NCBI GenBank assembly: GCA_016125155.1
Contig: WGMI01000024.1
Coordinates: 62,001-126,000 of the forward strand
Source: a bacterium
Lineage (GTDB): Bacteria; Bacteroidota; Bacteroidia; Flavobacteriales; Schleiferiaceae
Direction: 5' to 3'
DNA: 64,000 nucleotides
The notes below the pieces were generated by a model. It saw only the letters and a program-made list of their open reading frames with translations, was not told the DNA's origin and did not search any database. Below are positions 39,605 to 51,910 of this stretch, piece after piece (position 1 is the stretch's first letter; every line of letters begins with the position of its first letter). A program made the translations under genes and the position numbers.

Positions 39605-40054
39605 ATGGATCTCAGCAACTTAAAGCCCGCAGAAGGCTCGACCCACAACAGCAAGCGCGTGGGTCGCGGACAGGGTTCCGGCAAAGGCGGAACGTCGACC
39701 CGCGGTCACAAGGGCGCCAAGCAGCACTCGGGCTATTCGCGCAAAATCGGTTTTGAAGGGGGCCAGATGCCGCTTCAACGCCGCGTGCCCAAGTTTGGAT
39801 TTACCAACATCAACCGCGTTGAATACACCGGCATCAACATCGATGTGCTCCAGCGATTGGTGGACGAAGGCAAGGTAACGGAAGCCATTACCCCCGAAAT
39901 CTTGAACGAAAACGGCTTGCTCGGCAAACGAGACCGTCTCAAAATCCTCGGACGCGGTACCCTCAGTGCCAAACTGAACGTTACGGCCCACCAGTTTTCC
40001 AAAACCGCCCAGGCTGCCATCGAAGCCGCCGGTGGAACAGTTACGACGCTCTAA
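39605..40054 (+). CDS. rplO: 50S ribosomal protein L15
   Basis: MDLSNLKPAEGSTHNSKRVGRGQGSGKGGTSTRGHKGAKQHSGYSRKIGFEGGQMPLQRRVPKFGF. Confidence 0.98.
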   Translation: MDLSNLKPAEGSTHNSKRVGRGQGSGKGGTSTRGHKGAKQHSGYSRKIGFEGGQMPLQRRVPKFGFTNINRVEYTGINIDVLQRLVDEGKVTEAITPEILNENGLLGKRDRLKILGRGTLSAKLNVTAHQFSKTAQAAIEAAGGTVTTL

Positions 40055-40075
40055 ATCCCAGATCGAACCCGACCG

Positions 40076-41422
40076 ATGAAGCGCCTGATCGAGACCCTCA
40101 AGAACATTTGGAAGATCGAAGAGCTCAAGAACAAGATCTTGCTTACGCTGGGTTTGCTGTTTGTGTATCGTCTGGGTTCCAACGTGGTGTTGCCCGGTAT
40201 TGACCCCAAGAGTTTGGCCGATTTGCAAAGCCAGACCGGAACGGGACTGCTCGGCATTTTGAACGCCTTTACAGGAGGTGCCTTCGCCAATGCGTCCATC
40301 CTAGCGCTCGGCATCATGCCCTATATCTCGGCATCAATCGTCATTCAGCTGTTGGCCATGGCCGTTCCCAGTCTGCAGAAAATGCAAAAAGAGGGAGAAA
40401 GCGGTCGCCGTAAACTGAATCAGATTACTCGGGTGCTCACCATCGGTATTACGATTGCGCAGGCTCCCGGTTACATCGCCAACCTCATCCAACAGAACGT
40501 TCAAATTTCAATGCCCGCGGCCTTCTTCTGGCCCACGGCCATCATGGTGTTGACCACGGGTACAGTATTTGCCATGTGGTTGGGCGAGCGGATTACCGAC
40601 AAAGGCATTGGCAATGGCATCTCGCTGCTCATCATGGTGGGCATTATTGCCAGCCTTCCCCAAGCCTTTTTCCAGGAGCTCGCTTCGCGCTTTGAAAACA
40701 AAGGCGGTGGATTGGTCATCTTTTTGATTGAGATCGTTGCCCTGTTGGTGGTTATCATGTTGAGCATTGCGCTGGTGCAGGCTACCCGTCGCATTCCCGT
40801 GCAGTACGCCAAACGCACCGCTGGTGGCGTGCAATACGGCGCCACAAGCCGTCAGTACATTCCCTTGAAGGTCAATGCCGCGGGGGTAATGCCGATCATC
40901 TTCGCCCAAGCGATTATGTTCATCCCGGTGACCGTTTTGACCTACGCCGGTTTGCAAGGAGAGGGCGCTTCGTCGTTCATCACGTTGTTCAGCAACATCC
41001 AGGGGTTCTGGTACAACCTGATCTTCTCGGTGCTCATCATTCTCTTTACGTATCTCTACACCGCCATTCAGGTGAATACCAACCAAATGGCCGATGATCT
41101 CAAGCGGGGGGGCGGATTTATTCCCGGCATCAAACCCGGCAAACCCACGGCCGAATTCCTCGACTTGGTTTTGTCGCGGATTACGCTGCCTGGAGCCATC
41201 TTCCTCGCCTTGCTCGCGGTATTGCCCGCTTTTGCCATGTCCGCTGGGATTATCAGCCAATTTGCCTACTTCTATGGGGGCACTTCGCTCCTGATTATGG
41301 TGGGTGTAATTCTCGACACCTTGCAACAGGTGGAGAGCTATTTGTTGAACCGACACTACGATGGTTTGATGAAGTCCGGTCGAATTCAAGGCCGTGCGGC
41401 CGTAACCACGCCCAGCGTATAA
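40076..41422 (+). CDS. secY: Preprotein translocase subunit SecY
   Basis: [17 protein letters not shown]...[41 protein letters not shown]; multi-TM; between rplO and infA. Confidence 0.98.
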   Translation: MKRLIETLKNIWKIEELKNKILLTLGLLFVYRLGSNVVLPGIDPKSLADLQSQTGTGLLGILNAFTGGAFANASILALGIMPYISASIVIQLLAMAVPSLQKMQKEGESGRRKLNQITRVLTIGITIAQAPGYIANLIQQNVQISMPAAFFWPTAIMVLTTGTVFAMWLGERITDKGIGNGISLLIMVGIIASLPQAFFQELASRFENKGGGLVIFLIEIVALLVVIMLSIALVQATRRIPVQYAKRTAGGVQYGATSRQYIPLKVNAAGVMPIIFAQAIMFIPVTVLTYAGLQGEGASSFITLFSNIQGFWYNLIFSVLIILFTYLYTAIQVNTNQMADDLKRGGGFIPGIKPGKPTAEFLDLVLSRITLPGAIFLALLAVLPAFAMSAGIISQFAYFYGGTSLLIMVGVILDTLQQVESYLLNRHYDGLMKSGRIQGRAAVTTPSV

Positions 41423-41429
41423 CCCATCT

Positions 41430-41645
41430 ATGGCGAAATCAGGGGTCATCGAACAAGACGGAAGCATCATCGAAGCGTTGTCTAACGCGATGTTTCGCGT
41501 AGAACTGGAAAACGGCCACGTGGTGACCGCCCACATCTCCGGCAAGATGCGCATGAACTACATCAAGTTGCTCCCGGGCGACCGCGTCAAACTGGAACTC
41601 ACCCCCTACGACCTGAGCAAGGGGCGCATCACCTACCGATACTGA
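41430..41645 (+). CDS. infA: Translation initiation factor IF-1
   Basis: [71 protein letters not shown]. Confidence 0.98.
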   Translation: MAKSGVIEQDGSIIEALSNAMFRVELENGHVVTAHISGKMRMNYIKLLPGDRVKLELTPYDLSKGRITYRY

Positions 41646-41673
41646 ACCCGCGACAGCCCAACACACAGCAGCG

Positions 41674-41790
41674 ATGAAAGTAAGAGCTTCTCTCAAAAAA
41701 CGCAGTGCAGACTGCAAAATCGTACGGCGCAAAGGCAAGCTGTACATCATCAACAAGAAGAACCCCAAGTTCAAACAACGACAGGGCTAA
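41674..41790 (+). CDS. rpmJ: 50S ribosomal protein L36 (missing from the supplied ORF track)
   Basis: Manual translation of 41674-41790: [38 protein letters not shown] (38 aa, TAA stop). Confidence 0.96.
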   Translation: MKVRASLKKRSADCKIVRRKGKLYIINKKNPKFKQRQG

Positions 41791-41808
41791 GCCCCCATTA
41801 ACTACGGT

Positions 41809-42186
41809 ATGGCCAGAATAGCAGGCATTGACCTCCCGAGAAACAAGCGTGGTGAGATTGGACTCACCTACATCTACGGCGTTGGCCGCAGCAGAGCGCG
41901 GAACATCCTGAAAGAAGCGGGTATCGACTTCGATACCAAGGTTCAGGACTGGGACGACGATCAGCTCGCGGAAATCCGCCGCATCATTGGCGATGGATTC
42001 AAGGTAGAGGGAGAATTGCGGTCGGAAATCCAATTGAACATCAAGCGATTGATGGACATCGGTTGCTACCGCGGGATTCGCCACCGCTCGGGTCTTCCCT
42101 TGCGCGGTCAACGCACCAAGAACAACAGCCGTACCCGCAAAGGAAAGCGCAAGACTGTGGCCAACAAGAAGAAGGCCACCAAATAA
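41809..42186 (+). CDS. rpsM: 30S ribosomal protein S13
   Basis: [33 protein letters not shown]...[41 protein letters not shown]. Confidence 0.98.
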   Translation: MARIAGIDLPRNKRGEIGLTYIYGVGRSRARNILKEAGIDFDTKVQDWDDDQLAEIRRIIGDGFKVEGELRSEIQLNIKRLMDIGCYRGIRHRSGLPLRGQRTKNNSRTRKGKRKTVANKKKATK

Positions 42187-42196
42187 GCACTGAACC

Positions 42197-42589
42197 ATGG
42201 CAAAGAGCAACACCAAAGTCGTCAAAAAGCGCAAAGTCAAGGTTGAAGCCCATGGCGAAGCGCATATCAATGCGACCTTCAACAACATCATCATATCGCT
42301 GACCAACAGCGCTGGTCAGGTAATCTCCTGGTCTTCTGCAGGCAAAATGGGCTTTCGCGGCTCAAAGAAGAACACCCCTTATGCGGCGCAAGTGGCCGCC
42401 GAAGATGCCGGTGGACGGGCCATGGAAGCCGGTTTGAAAAAGGTCAAGGTCCTCGTAAAAGGACCGGGCAACGGTCGCGAATCCGCCATCCGCTCTCTGC
42501 ACAACAGCGGAATTGAAGTGACTGAAATCGTGGACATCACCCCGATTCCGCACAACGGTTGCCGTCCCCCGAAGCGCAGAAGAGTTTAA
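42197..42589 (+). CDS. rpsK: 30S ribosomal protein S11
   Basis: [44 protein letters not shown]...[18 protein letters not shown]. Confidence 0.98.
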   Translation: MAKSNTKVVKKRKVKVEAHGEAHINATFNNIIISLTNSAGQVISWSSAGKMGFRGSKKNTPYAAQVAAEDAGGRAMEAGLKKVKVLVKGPGNGRESAIRSLHNSGIEVTEIVDITPIPHNGCRPPKRRRV

Positions 42590-42617
42590 CCGCATTTAGA
42601 GCAGATCCCAACCCAAT

Positions 42618-43223
42618 ATGGCACGATACAGAGGCCCCAAGACCAAGATTGCCCGCCGCTTTGGCGAAGCCATTTTTGGCCCAGACCGCACCCTCGACAA
42701 GCGCAACTACCCCCCCGGACAACACGGACAGGCGCGCAAGCGGGGCAAAAAATCGGAATACGCGATTCAGCTCGCCGAAAAGCAAAAGGCGAAATACACC
42801 TACGGCATTCTCGAGCGTCAGTTCCGCAATATGTTTGAGCGCGCTTCGCGCCACAAGGGCATTACGGGCGAGAACCTCTTGCAGTTGTGCGAAGCCCGTT
42901 TGGACAATGTGGTCTATCGTTTGGGCATTGCCCCGACCCGTCGCGCCGCCCGCCAATTGGTCGGTCACGCCCACATTACGGTCAACCAGAACGTGGTCAA
43001 CATCCCGTCGTATACCGTACAGCCCGGCGATGTGATCGCCGTTCGCGAAAAGAGCCGCTCCATGGAGGCCATCACCAATTCGGTGAGTTCGAGCCGCAGC
43101 CGCTATGAGTGGCTGGAGTGGAACCCCGAAACCCGGGTGGGCCGCTTTCTCAACGTTCCGGTTCGCGATCAGATTCCGGAAAACATCAAGGAGCAACTCA
43201 TCGTCGAGTTGTATTCGAAGTAA
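42618..43223 (+). CDS. rpsD: 30S ribosomal protein S4
   Basis: [73 protein letters not shown]. Confidence 0.98.
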   Translation: MARYRGPKTKIARRFGEAIFGPDRTLDKRNYPPGQHGQARKRGKKSEYAIQLAEKQKAKYTYGILERQFRNMFERASRHKGITGENLLQLCEARLDNVVYRLGIAPTRRAARQLVGHAHITVNQNVVNIPSYTVQPGDVIAVREKSRSMEAITNSVSSSRSRYEWLEWNPETRVGRFLNVPVRDQIPENIKEQLIVELYSK

Positions 43224-43254
43224 TTCATTCTCTCCCTAATCGATTTTTCGCCCT

Positions 43255-44247
43255 ATGGCCATCCTCCATTTTCAGAAGCCTGAGAAAGTTCTGCTGAACC
43301 ACGCTTCGCCCACCGAGGGCCAATTCGAATTTCGCCCGCTCGAGCCCGGATACGGTTTGACAATCGGAAACGCCCTTCGCCGGGTATTGTTGAGTTCGCT
43401 CGAAGGCTTTGCCTTTACTTCGGTGAAAATTGAAGGGGTCGAGCACGAATTCAGCACCATCAAAGCGGTGGTAGAAGACGTCACCGAAATTGTCCTCAAC
43501 CTGAAGCAGGTTCGCTTCAAGCGTCAAATTGCCGACCTCGAACTCGAAAATGTCAACGCTTCCTTCCACGGAATGGAGGTGATTACGGCAGGCGATTTGG
43601 GCAAATTCATCACCGGTTTTCAGGTGTTGAACCCCGAATTGGTGATCTGCAACTTGGACCCCACGGTAAAACTCGAAATGCAGCTGACCATCGAAAAAGG
43701 TCGCGGCTACGTACCTGCCGAGGAGAACAAAAAGCCGAATACCCCCATCGGAACCATCTTCATCGACTCGATCTACACCCCGATCAAGAACGTGAAGTAC
43801 AGCATTGAGAACTATCGCGTCGAGCAAAAGACCGACTACGAAAAGCTCATTATCGACATCGCCACCGACGGTAGCATCCACCCCAAAGAAGCCTTGACCG
43901 AGGCGGCCAAGACCTTGATTCAGCACTTTATGCTGTTCTCGGACGAGCGCATTTCTCTCGAAGAAGCCGCTCCTGCGGAAATCGAGAGCTTTGACGAGGA
44001 GGTGGTGCGCATGCGTCAGTTGCTCAAAACGCGCTTAGCCGATATGGACCTGAGCGTTCGCGCCCTGAATTGCCTCAAGGCGGCCGAGGTCGAAACCTTG
44101 GGTGAACTCGTGGGCTACACCAAGGCCGATTTGATGAAGTTCCGCAACTTCGGCAAGAAGTCGCTGACCGAACTCGACGAGTTGGTAGAATCGAAAGGCC
44201 TTCAATTTGGCATGGACGTGTCGAAGTACAAACTCGACAAGGAATAA
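43255..44247 (+). CDS. rpoA: DNA-directed RNA polymerase subunit alpha
   Basis: [46 protein letters not shown]...[43 protein letters not shown]. Confidence 0.98.
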   Translation: MAILHFQKPEKVLLNHASPTEGQFEFRPLEPGYGLTIGNALRRVLLSSLEGFAFTSVKIEGVEHEFSTIKAVVEDVTEIVLNLKQVRFKRQIADLELENVNASFHGMEVITAGDLGKFITGFQVLNPELVICNLDPTVKLEMQLTIEKGRGYVPAEENKKPNTPIGTIFIDSIYTPIKNVKYSIENYRVEQKTDYEKLIIDIATDGSIHPKEALTEAAKTLIQHFMLFSDERISLEEAAPAEIESFDEEVVRMRQLLKTRLADMDLSVRALNCLKAAEVETLGELVGYTKADLMKFRNFGKKSLTELDELVESKGLQFGMDVSKYKLDKE

Positions 44248-44253
44248 GAGAAG

Positions 44254-44907
44254 ATGAGACACGGTAAAAAGAACAACCACCTGGGGCGCACAGCTGCCCA
44301 CCGAAAGGCCATGCTGGCCAATATGGCTTGCTCGCTGATTGAACACAAACGCATCAACACCACCGTGGCCAAGGCCAAGGAACTGCGCAAATACGTAGAA
44401 CCCTTGATCACCAAGTCCAAGGACGATACCACCCACAACCGCCGGGTCATTTTCAGCTATCTGAAGAGCAAACACGCCGTAACGGAACTGTTTCGCGAAG
44501 TAGCAGGCAAGGTGGCCGAACGTCCGGGCGGCTACACCCGCATTATCAAGACGGGGAATCGCTTGGGCGACAATGCCGAAATGTGCCTCATCGAACTCGT
44601 GGATTTCAACGAGTTGTACACGGGCAGCAAAGAGAAGAAGACGGCGAGCCGTCGGAGCCGTCGCGGCACCGGCAAGCCCAAAGTCGAAGGAACCGCCCCC
44701 GCAGCGGCCGCTCCTGCAGCGGTTGTTTCGGCCCCCGAAGCCCCTGCTGCTGAGGTAGAAACCGCCGTAGAAACCGCCGCCGAAGCGGTTGCAGAGACGA
44801 CCGCAGAAGGGATGCCAGAGGAGGTCCAAGAAGCCGCCGCCGAAGCGCCTGAAGCTTCGACCGAAACCCCTGAAGAAGACGGATCAGAAGAAAAGGCAAA
44901 TGCCTGA
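44254..44907 (+). CDS. rplQ: 50S ribosomal protein L17 with C-terminal Ala/Glu/Pro-rich extension
   Basis: [56 protein letters not shown]; tail [43 protein letters not shown]...[11 protein letters not shown]. Confidence 0.96.
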   Translation: MRHGKKNNHLGRTAAHRKAMLANMACSLIEHKRINTTVAKAKELRKYVEPLITKSKDDTTHNRRVIFSYLKSKHAVTELFREVAGKVAERPGGYTRIIKTGNRLGDNAEMCLIELVDFNELYTGSKEKKTASRRSRRGTGKPKVEGTAPAAAAPAAVVSAPEAPAAEVETAVETAAEAVAETTAEGMPEEVQEAAAEAPEASTETPEEDGSEEKANA

Positions 44908-44933
44908 TCGGACAGAATCAATAAAATGAATCG

Positions 44934-44970
44934 AGGGATGGCGTCGGAAACGAAGCCGTCCCTTTTTTTT
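44934..44970 (+). terminator. Rho-independent terminator downstream of rplQ
   Basis: AGGGATGGC-N12-GCCGTCCCT stem (one U-G pair) followed by a T8 tract, ~26 nt after the rplQ stop. Confidence 0.88.
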
Positions 44971-44983
44971 GGAGTTTTGCACC

Positions 44984-47391
<2,408 letters not shown>

Positions 47392-47419
47392 CCCGCTCCG
47401 CTAAATGACCCCAAACCCT

Positions 47420-48727
47420 ATGGACAAGATCAAAGAGAAGTTTTCAGAAATCATCGAACCTGCCATCAAGGAGGTCAAGGACTTTGTGGCGGCCCGCGGA
47501 GACGAAAAGTTGGGCGAAATCACCGTCGCCCAAGTGTATCAAGGCATGCGGGGCATGTTGGCCTTGATTACCGAAACCTCCAAACTCGACAACGAAGAGG
47601 GCATCCGCTTCCGCGGCTACAGCATTCCCGAACTCCAGGAAAAACTCCCGAAGTATCCGGGAGGCGAAGAACCCCTGCCCGAGGGCATTTTCCACCTGAT
47701 GTTGTTCAACGAATTGCCCACCGACGACGATGTACGCCGGATGAGCAACAACTGGGCTCGTCGCAGCGTGGTACCTACCCACGTATTCCGCGTCATCGAC
47801 GCGCTTCCGGGGCATGCCCACCCCATGACGCAGTTTATTGCGGGCATTATGGCATCTCGTACCGAATCGGAATTCCAGAAGGAATACCGGGCGGGCATTG
47901 GGAAGAACGAGTACTGGATGCCGATGTTTGAGGACGCGATGAACCTGATTGCGCGCCTGCCGCGGATTGCCGCCTACATCTACCGCAGGACCTACCACAA
48001 CAGCGAACACATTGAGCCGGATCCCAAACTCGACTGGGCCGGAAACTTTGCGCATATGCTCGGTTTTGAAAACGAGAGTTTCAAAGAGATGATGCGCCTG
48101 TATCTGACCATCCATGCCGATCACGAGGGCGGCAATGTATCAGCCCACGCCATCCATTTGGTGGGCAGCGCCTTGAGCGATGCGTATTTGTCGTTTACCG
48201 CGGGAATGGCAGGCTTGGCGGGTCCCCTCCATGGGTTGGCCAACCAGGAAGTGATTCGCTGGATTCTCGACATGCGCAAGGAACTGGGCGGCGGATTGCC
48301 CAGCAAGGAGCAAATTGCGAACTACTGCCGCAAAACCCTGTCCGAGGGACGGGTAATTCCAGGCTTTGGACACGCCGTGCTCCGCAAGACCGATCCGCGC
48401 TATACCGCCCAGCGCGAATTTGCGCTCAAGCACATGCCGCACGACGAGATGTTCCTGATTGTAAGCCGCATTTATGAAGTTGTTCCGGACATTCTCGAAC
48501 AGACGGGCAAAGTGAAGAATCCCTGGCCGAATGTGGATGCGCACAGTGGCCAGCTCTTGATGCACTATGGCTTGACCGAATATGATTTCTACACCGTTCT
48601 CTTCGGGGTTTCTCGTGCTTTGGGCACCATGGCGAGCCTCGTTTGGGACCGCGTACTCCAAATGCCGCTCGAACGCCCTGGATCGACCACCACCGCGGCC
48701 TTGAAGAAACAGTTTGGGGTGGGGTGA
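47420..48727 (+). CDS. Citrate synthase (Si-type, eukaryote-like subfamily)
   Basis: GIRFRGYSIPELQEKLP...GNFAHMLGFEN...GLAGPLHGLANQEVIRWI...VIPGFGHAVLRKTDPRYTAQREFA. ATG at 47420. Confidence 0.95.
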   Translation: MDKIKEKFSEIIEPAIKEVKDFVAARGDEKLGEITVAQVYQGMRGMLALITETSKLDNEEGIRFRGYSIPELQEKLPKYPGGEEPLPEGIFHLMLFNELPTDDDVRRMSNNWARRSVVPTHVFRVIDALPGHAHPMTQFIAGIMASRTESEFQKEYRAGIGKNEYWMPMFEDAMNLIARLPRIAAYIYRRTYHNSEHIEPDPKLDWAGNFAHMLGFENESFKEMMRLYLTIHADHEGGNVSAHAIHLVGSALSDAYLSFTAGMAGLAGPLHGLANQEVIRWILDMRKELGGGLPSKEQIANYCRKTLSEGRVIPGFGHAVLRKTDPRYTAQREFALKHMPHDEMFLIVSRIYEVVPDILEQTGKVKNPWPNVDAHSGQLLMHYGLTEYDFYTVLFGVSRALGTMASLVWDRVLQMPLERPGSTTTAALKKQFGVG

Positions 48728-48763
48728 TGCGTTGGGATGGTCTCCCCTTTTTTCAATTCATTG

Positions 48764-48801
48764 ACCGAAAACCACGCCACTCTGAAGCGTGGTTTTTTTT
48801 T
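48764..48801 (+). terminator. Rho-independent terminator after citrate synthase (module copy 1)
   Basis: ACCGAAAACCACGCcactctgaaGCGTGGTTTTTTTTT: 7-bp stem with A-tract and T-tract. Confidence 0.88.
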
Positions 48802-48942
48802 ACCATGCACCCTGTCGTGGGGAGATGAGGGGGATAGCGAACGAGCCTATTTTTCGTATACACCCGCTCAATCTGTGCAGGTGTTTGGGCATTTGGGCCT
48901 TGAGGCGTGAAGAATCGCGGGGGAGCAGTATACTTCTTCGAT

Positions 48943-49386
48943 CTAGGGCTCGATGACCGGGGCAAGGCCGCGCTTTTCCCGATACACTTTAGCCAAATGC
49001 TCGGCAAAGGCCGCCTTGTCTTTTCTCAACAATTCCAGCTCGGCTCCGTTGGCCATGCCCGGGTGCAGGCCCCGTAGGTAACTGTCGCTCCAAGAGGCGA
49101 GCTCTACCAACAAAGGAGCCAATGCCAAGCCTTGGTCGGTGAGCAGATAGAGATTGGTTTTCTTGTTGTTGGGGCGTTGGGTTTTGAGGACGATTCCCGC
49201 TTCTTCCAAGAGCTTGAGCTTGCTCGACAAAATGTTGGTGGCTATGGCTTCGTCGCTCTCGGTAAATTCTTTAAAGGTTTCCTTGCCTTCGACCATTATT
49301 TGCTTCACGATGACCAACATCCATTTATCGCCCAATATATCGAGGGCGGAAGTGAACGGGCAATTGCATCGGAAATCGGGCAGCAT
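48943..49386 (-). CDS. HxlR-family winged-helix transcriptional regulator
   Basis: CPFTSALDILGDKWMLVIVKQIMVEGKETFKEFTESDEAIATNILSSKLKLLEEAGIVLKTQRPNNKKTNLYLLTDQGLALAPLLVELASW. Confidence 0.93.
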   Translation of the reverse strand: MLPDFRCNCPFTSALDILGDKWMLVIVKQIMVEGKETFKEFTESDEAIATNILSSKLKLLEEAGIVLKTQRPNNKKTNLYLLTDQGLALAPLLVELASWSDSYLRGLHPGMANGAELELLRKDKAAFAEHLAKVYREKRGLAPVIEP

Positions 49387-49410
49387 CGTTTTAGGTTGGG
49401 TTCAATATTG

Positions 49411-49425
49411 CTTTCGGAACAAACG
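49411..49425. promoter_or_regulatory. Putative operator half-site repeat A (CTTTCGGAACAAACG)
   Basis: 13/15 identity to 49474-49488 in the HxlR/SnoaL divergent intergenic region. Confidence 0.5.
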
Positions 49426-49473
49426 TTATTATTTTCATATCGCTTGCATATCAAAAGTTATTTGCTACTTTCG

Positions 49474-49488
49474 CTTTCGAAACAAAAG
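49474..49488. promoter_or_regulatory. Putative operator half-site repeat B (CTTTCGAAACAAAAG)
   Basis: Direct repeat of 49411-49425, start-to-start spacing exactly 63 bp. Confidence 0.5.
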
Positions 49489-49506
49489 TAAAAAAAATGC
49501 TCCGAT

Positions 49507-50374
49507 ATGAGACAAATTGCATCGGTTCTCCTGATTGCTGGAACGATCGCCTCCTGCAATTCAGCCCAATCCACGGGCGATAACCCCACCAAATCACCTA
49601 CCATGAGCAAGAAAGAAACCGTAGGCACCTTTCTGGGCGCCACTCTTCAAAACGATGTCGCCACCATGCGGGCATTGGCCAATGCCGACTACATTCAGCA
49701 CAATCCGTTCATTCCGACTGGGCTCGAGCCCTTTATTTCATTGCTGCCCGTATTGGAGCAAAATGGCACCACGGCTGAGAATGTTCGAAGACGGCAACTT
49801 TGTGTTTATGCACAACATTTGGAGAAACGCAAAGCCGTTTGGCGCCGACGAAATGGTGTCTTTTGATATTATTCGCTTGGATGCGCAAGGCAAAGTGGCC
49901 GAGCATTGGGATGCGATGACTCCTTTGGTTCGAGAAACGGCCAGCGGGCGCACACAAACCGATGGGCCAACAAAGGTCACGGATTTGGCCTTGACGGAAG
50001 CCAATAAGGCCCTGACCAAATCGATGGTTGAGGATATTTTGATGGGCAAGAATCCCCAAAAAATAGGCGACTACATCAGCGCCGAACAATACGATCAACA
50101 CAATCCGAACTTCAAGGATGGTTTAACAGGGATTCAGGAAGGAATGGAACGTCTTGTTTATCAAAACAATATGTTCCAGTACAACCAAATTCACACCGTG
50201 CTGGGCGAAGGCAATTTTGTCCTTGTTGTCAGCGAGGGTCAATGGAACGGTGGAACCCAAGTGTTCTACGATTTGCTGCGCTTTGACAATGGCAAAGCGG
50301 TGGAACATTGGGATGTTGTTCAGCCTATCCCCACCGAAGGTTTGGCGAACTCCAACGGAATGTTTGGTTTCTAA
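49507..50374 (+). pseudogene. SnoaL/NTF2-like protein with N-terminal signal/lipoprotein-like sequence, disrupted by a frameshift near 49765-49785
   Basis: ORF 49507-49866 (MRQIASVLLIAGTIASCN...FLGATLQNDVATMRALANADYIQHNPFIPTG) and ORF 49655-50374 (...RMFEDGNFVFMHNIWRNAKPFGADEMVSFDIIRLDAQGKVAEHWDAM...AEQYDQHNPNFKDG...VEHWDVVQPIP) are consecutive parts of one domain pair in frames 1 and 2. Confidence 0.8.
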
Positions 50375-50413
50375 TCGACTTGACTTTTGGTCGATTTGCA
50401 CACAATTGGCTCT

Positions 50414-50452
50414 ACCGAAAACCACGTTTCAATGGAGCGTGGTTTTTTTTTT
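50414..50452 (+). terminator. Rho-independent terminator (module copy 2)
   Basis: ACCGAAAACCACGtttcaatggAGCGTGGTTTTTTTTTT; same layout as 48764-48801. Confidence 0.85.
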
Positions 50453-50878
50453 GTGGTTTGTGCCTTTGAATGTCCTCGAGTTAGACCGAGGCCACCAGCG
50501 AGTTATGGGTCGGAAGTGCCGCCTATTTTGGGAGAGTACAACCATTTCGGGCTTGTGGGCCAAGATCTCGTTCCGTTCTTCGTTTATGCGAGAACCGCGA
50601 TTTGGGCCTGTCGTCCAATTTCTCCTTCGGTTCCTTTGCCACAATACGTGTTGACGGCACGGATTCCTCTACGCCTTCTGTTTTGCGGTACCACCTTCCT
50701 CTACCGCAAGTCATGAAGTGAGTCGTTCACCTTATGTTCATTTCGGCTTCCGTGTACTGCTGCGTTGAAGACATCGCACAAAAACCCGAATTTCTAGTCT
50801 ACATAAGACCCTTGAATCGCAACGATTTCTCCCATGGATGAACGCTCATTGAGATCTTTCAAAGTCTATGATTCTATG

Positions 50879-50897
50879 ATGCATTTATAAAATGCAT
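50879..50897. repeat. Perfect 8-bp inverted repeat ATGCATTT-ATA-AAATGCAT
   Basis: Read directly from sequence; no T-tract, in a long gene-free AT-richer gap. Confidence 0.7.
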
Positions 50898-51092
50898 TGC
50901 CGTGTAGTTACAACCATAGAATTTTTATACAAACACCTGTTCTTCGGGAGTCATTCCGTCTTCCATTGAATCGCAACTTTATCAAGTCATTATCCTTAAA
51001 CAACAAGAGAAACGAGGAGCACTTACACCTCTTCGGTTGAACACCATCAGATTCCCATTGTCCTCACCCTCAAGAAGAGCATATTGAACTCT

Positions 51093-51623
51093 TTAAAACA
51101 TGCTTGCACAAGGACTTTGAGTTCTCGTTGCGGTCTTTTGACAATCCGCGGGATAAGGACAAATGGTACAGTAACAGCCATCATCAATATATTGCGGTTC
51201 GCATCCATTTTCCCCATGGTTTCCGCATCCTGAGCAGGTGCAGGTTAGACAACCCGGACCAAAACCAGCTCTTTTTTCACTGGTCAAGGTGAGTTTTGTG
51301 GCAACCAATCGTCCGTCACTCGCTTTCCCTACTACAAAATAATGAATCACCTCATTCTCGTCCACACCAATTCTGAGCTCAATATCATTGTACGTCAGTG
51401 AAGAAGCCAATACATTGTTCCAAAAGTTCGAGATTTGAGCATCTGTTGGAAAGGTTGTGTCACCGTCGCAATAGATGTACATTTTTACATCCGATCCCAG
51501 CGAAACTTGAGGCTGTGTTTCGGTGCGCGCATTTCCTTTGAAAACCTTCTGCTTTTCGCAACCAACATTCAAGGATAGAGCCAAAGTGATGAAAAGAAGT
51601 CCTAGTGTCACGTGATTTTTCAT
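51093..51623 (-). CDS. Orphan lipoprotein with Cys-rich C-terminus
   Basis: MKNHVTLGLLFITLALSLNVGCEK (signal peptide plus lipobox-like NVGC); C-terminal CLTCTCSGCGNHGENGCEPQYIDDGCYCTICPYPADC. Confidence 0.65.
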   Translation of the reverse strand: MKNHVTLGLLFITLALSLNVGCEKQKVFKGNARTETQPQVSLGSDVKMYIYCDGDTTFPTDAQISNFWNNVLASSLTYNDIELRIGVDENEVIHYFVVGKASDGRLVATKLTLTSEKRAGFGPGCLTCTCSGCGNHGENGCEPQYIDDGCYCTICPYPADCQKTATRTQSPCASMF

Positions 51624-51910
51624 GGCTATATAGATTTTATTTAACAAATTAAAAAAAAAAAGAAGAACCTCAATATTTTCTGAATGTTAATTCTTCAACC
51701 TAACCAGTCTTCGCGAACACTCGGATTGCTTGAAACGACCAAGACGCATTATTAGGACATGACCTAACCCCTTTTCGGGCGTCAATTAGAGGAGCATCGT
51801 GATGGAATTTCACTGCAATGAGCCGTCGATGCGATCCGGTACTCATAAAAAACCTTCGCAAATTGGCCAAAAGCGCACGAGGAGCATCTGTTCCCAAAGA
51901 TCTGCAGCCA

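Noticed and set aside
50429-50714. Minus-strand ORFs with a GPNRGSRINEE stretch resembling the start of translation initiation factor IF-3
   Set aside because: Only a handful of residues resemble IF-3 and the rest does not follow; likely chance.
50154-50716. Plus-strand ORFs 166 aa and 109 aa crossing the terminator at 50414-50452
   Set aside because: They run through a terminator hairpin and T-tract and overlap the SnoaL-like gene in another frame; no recognisable motif.
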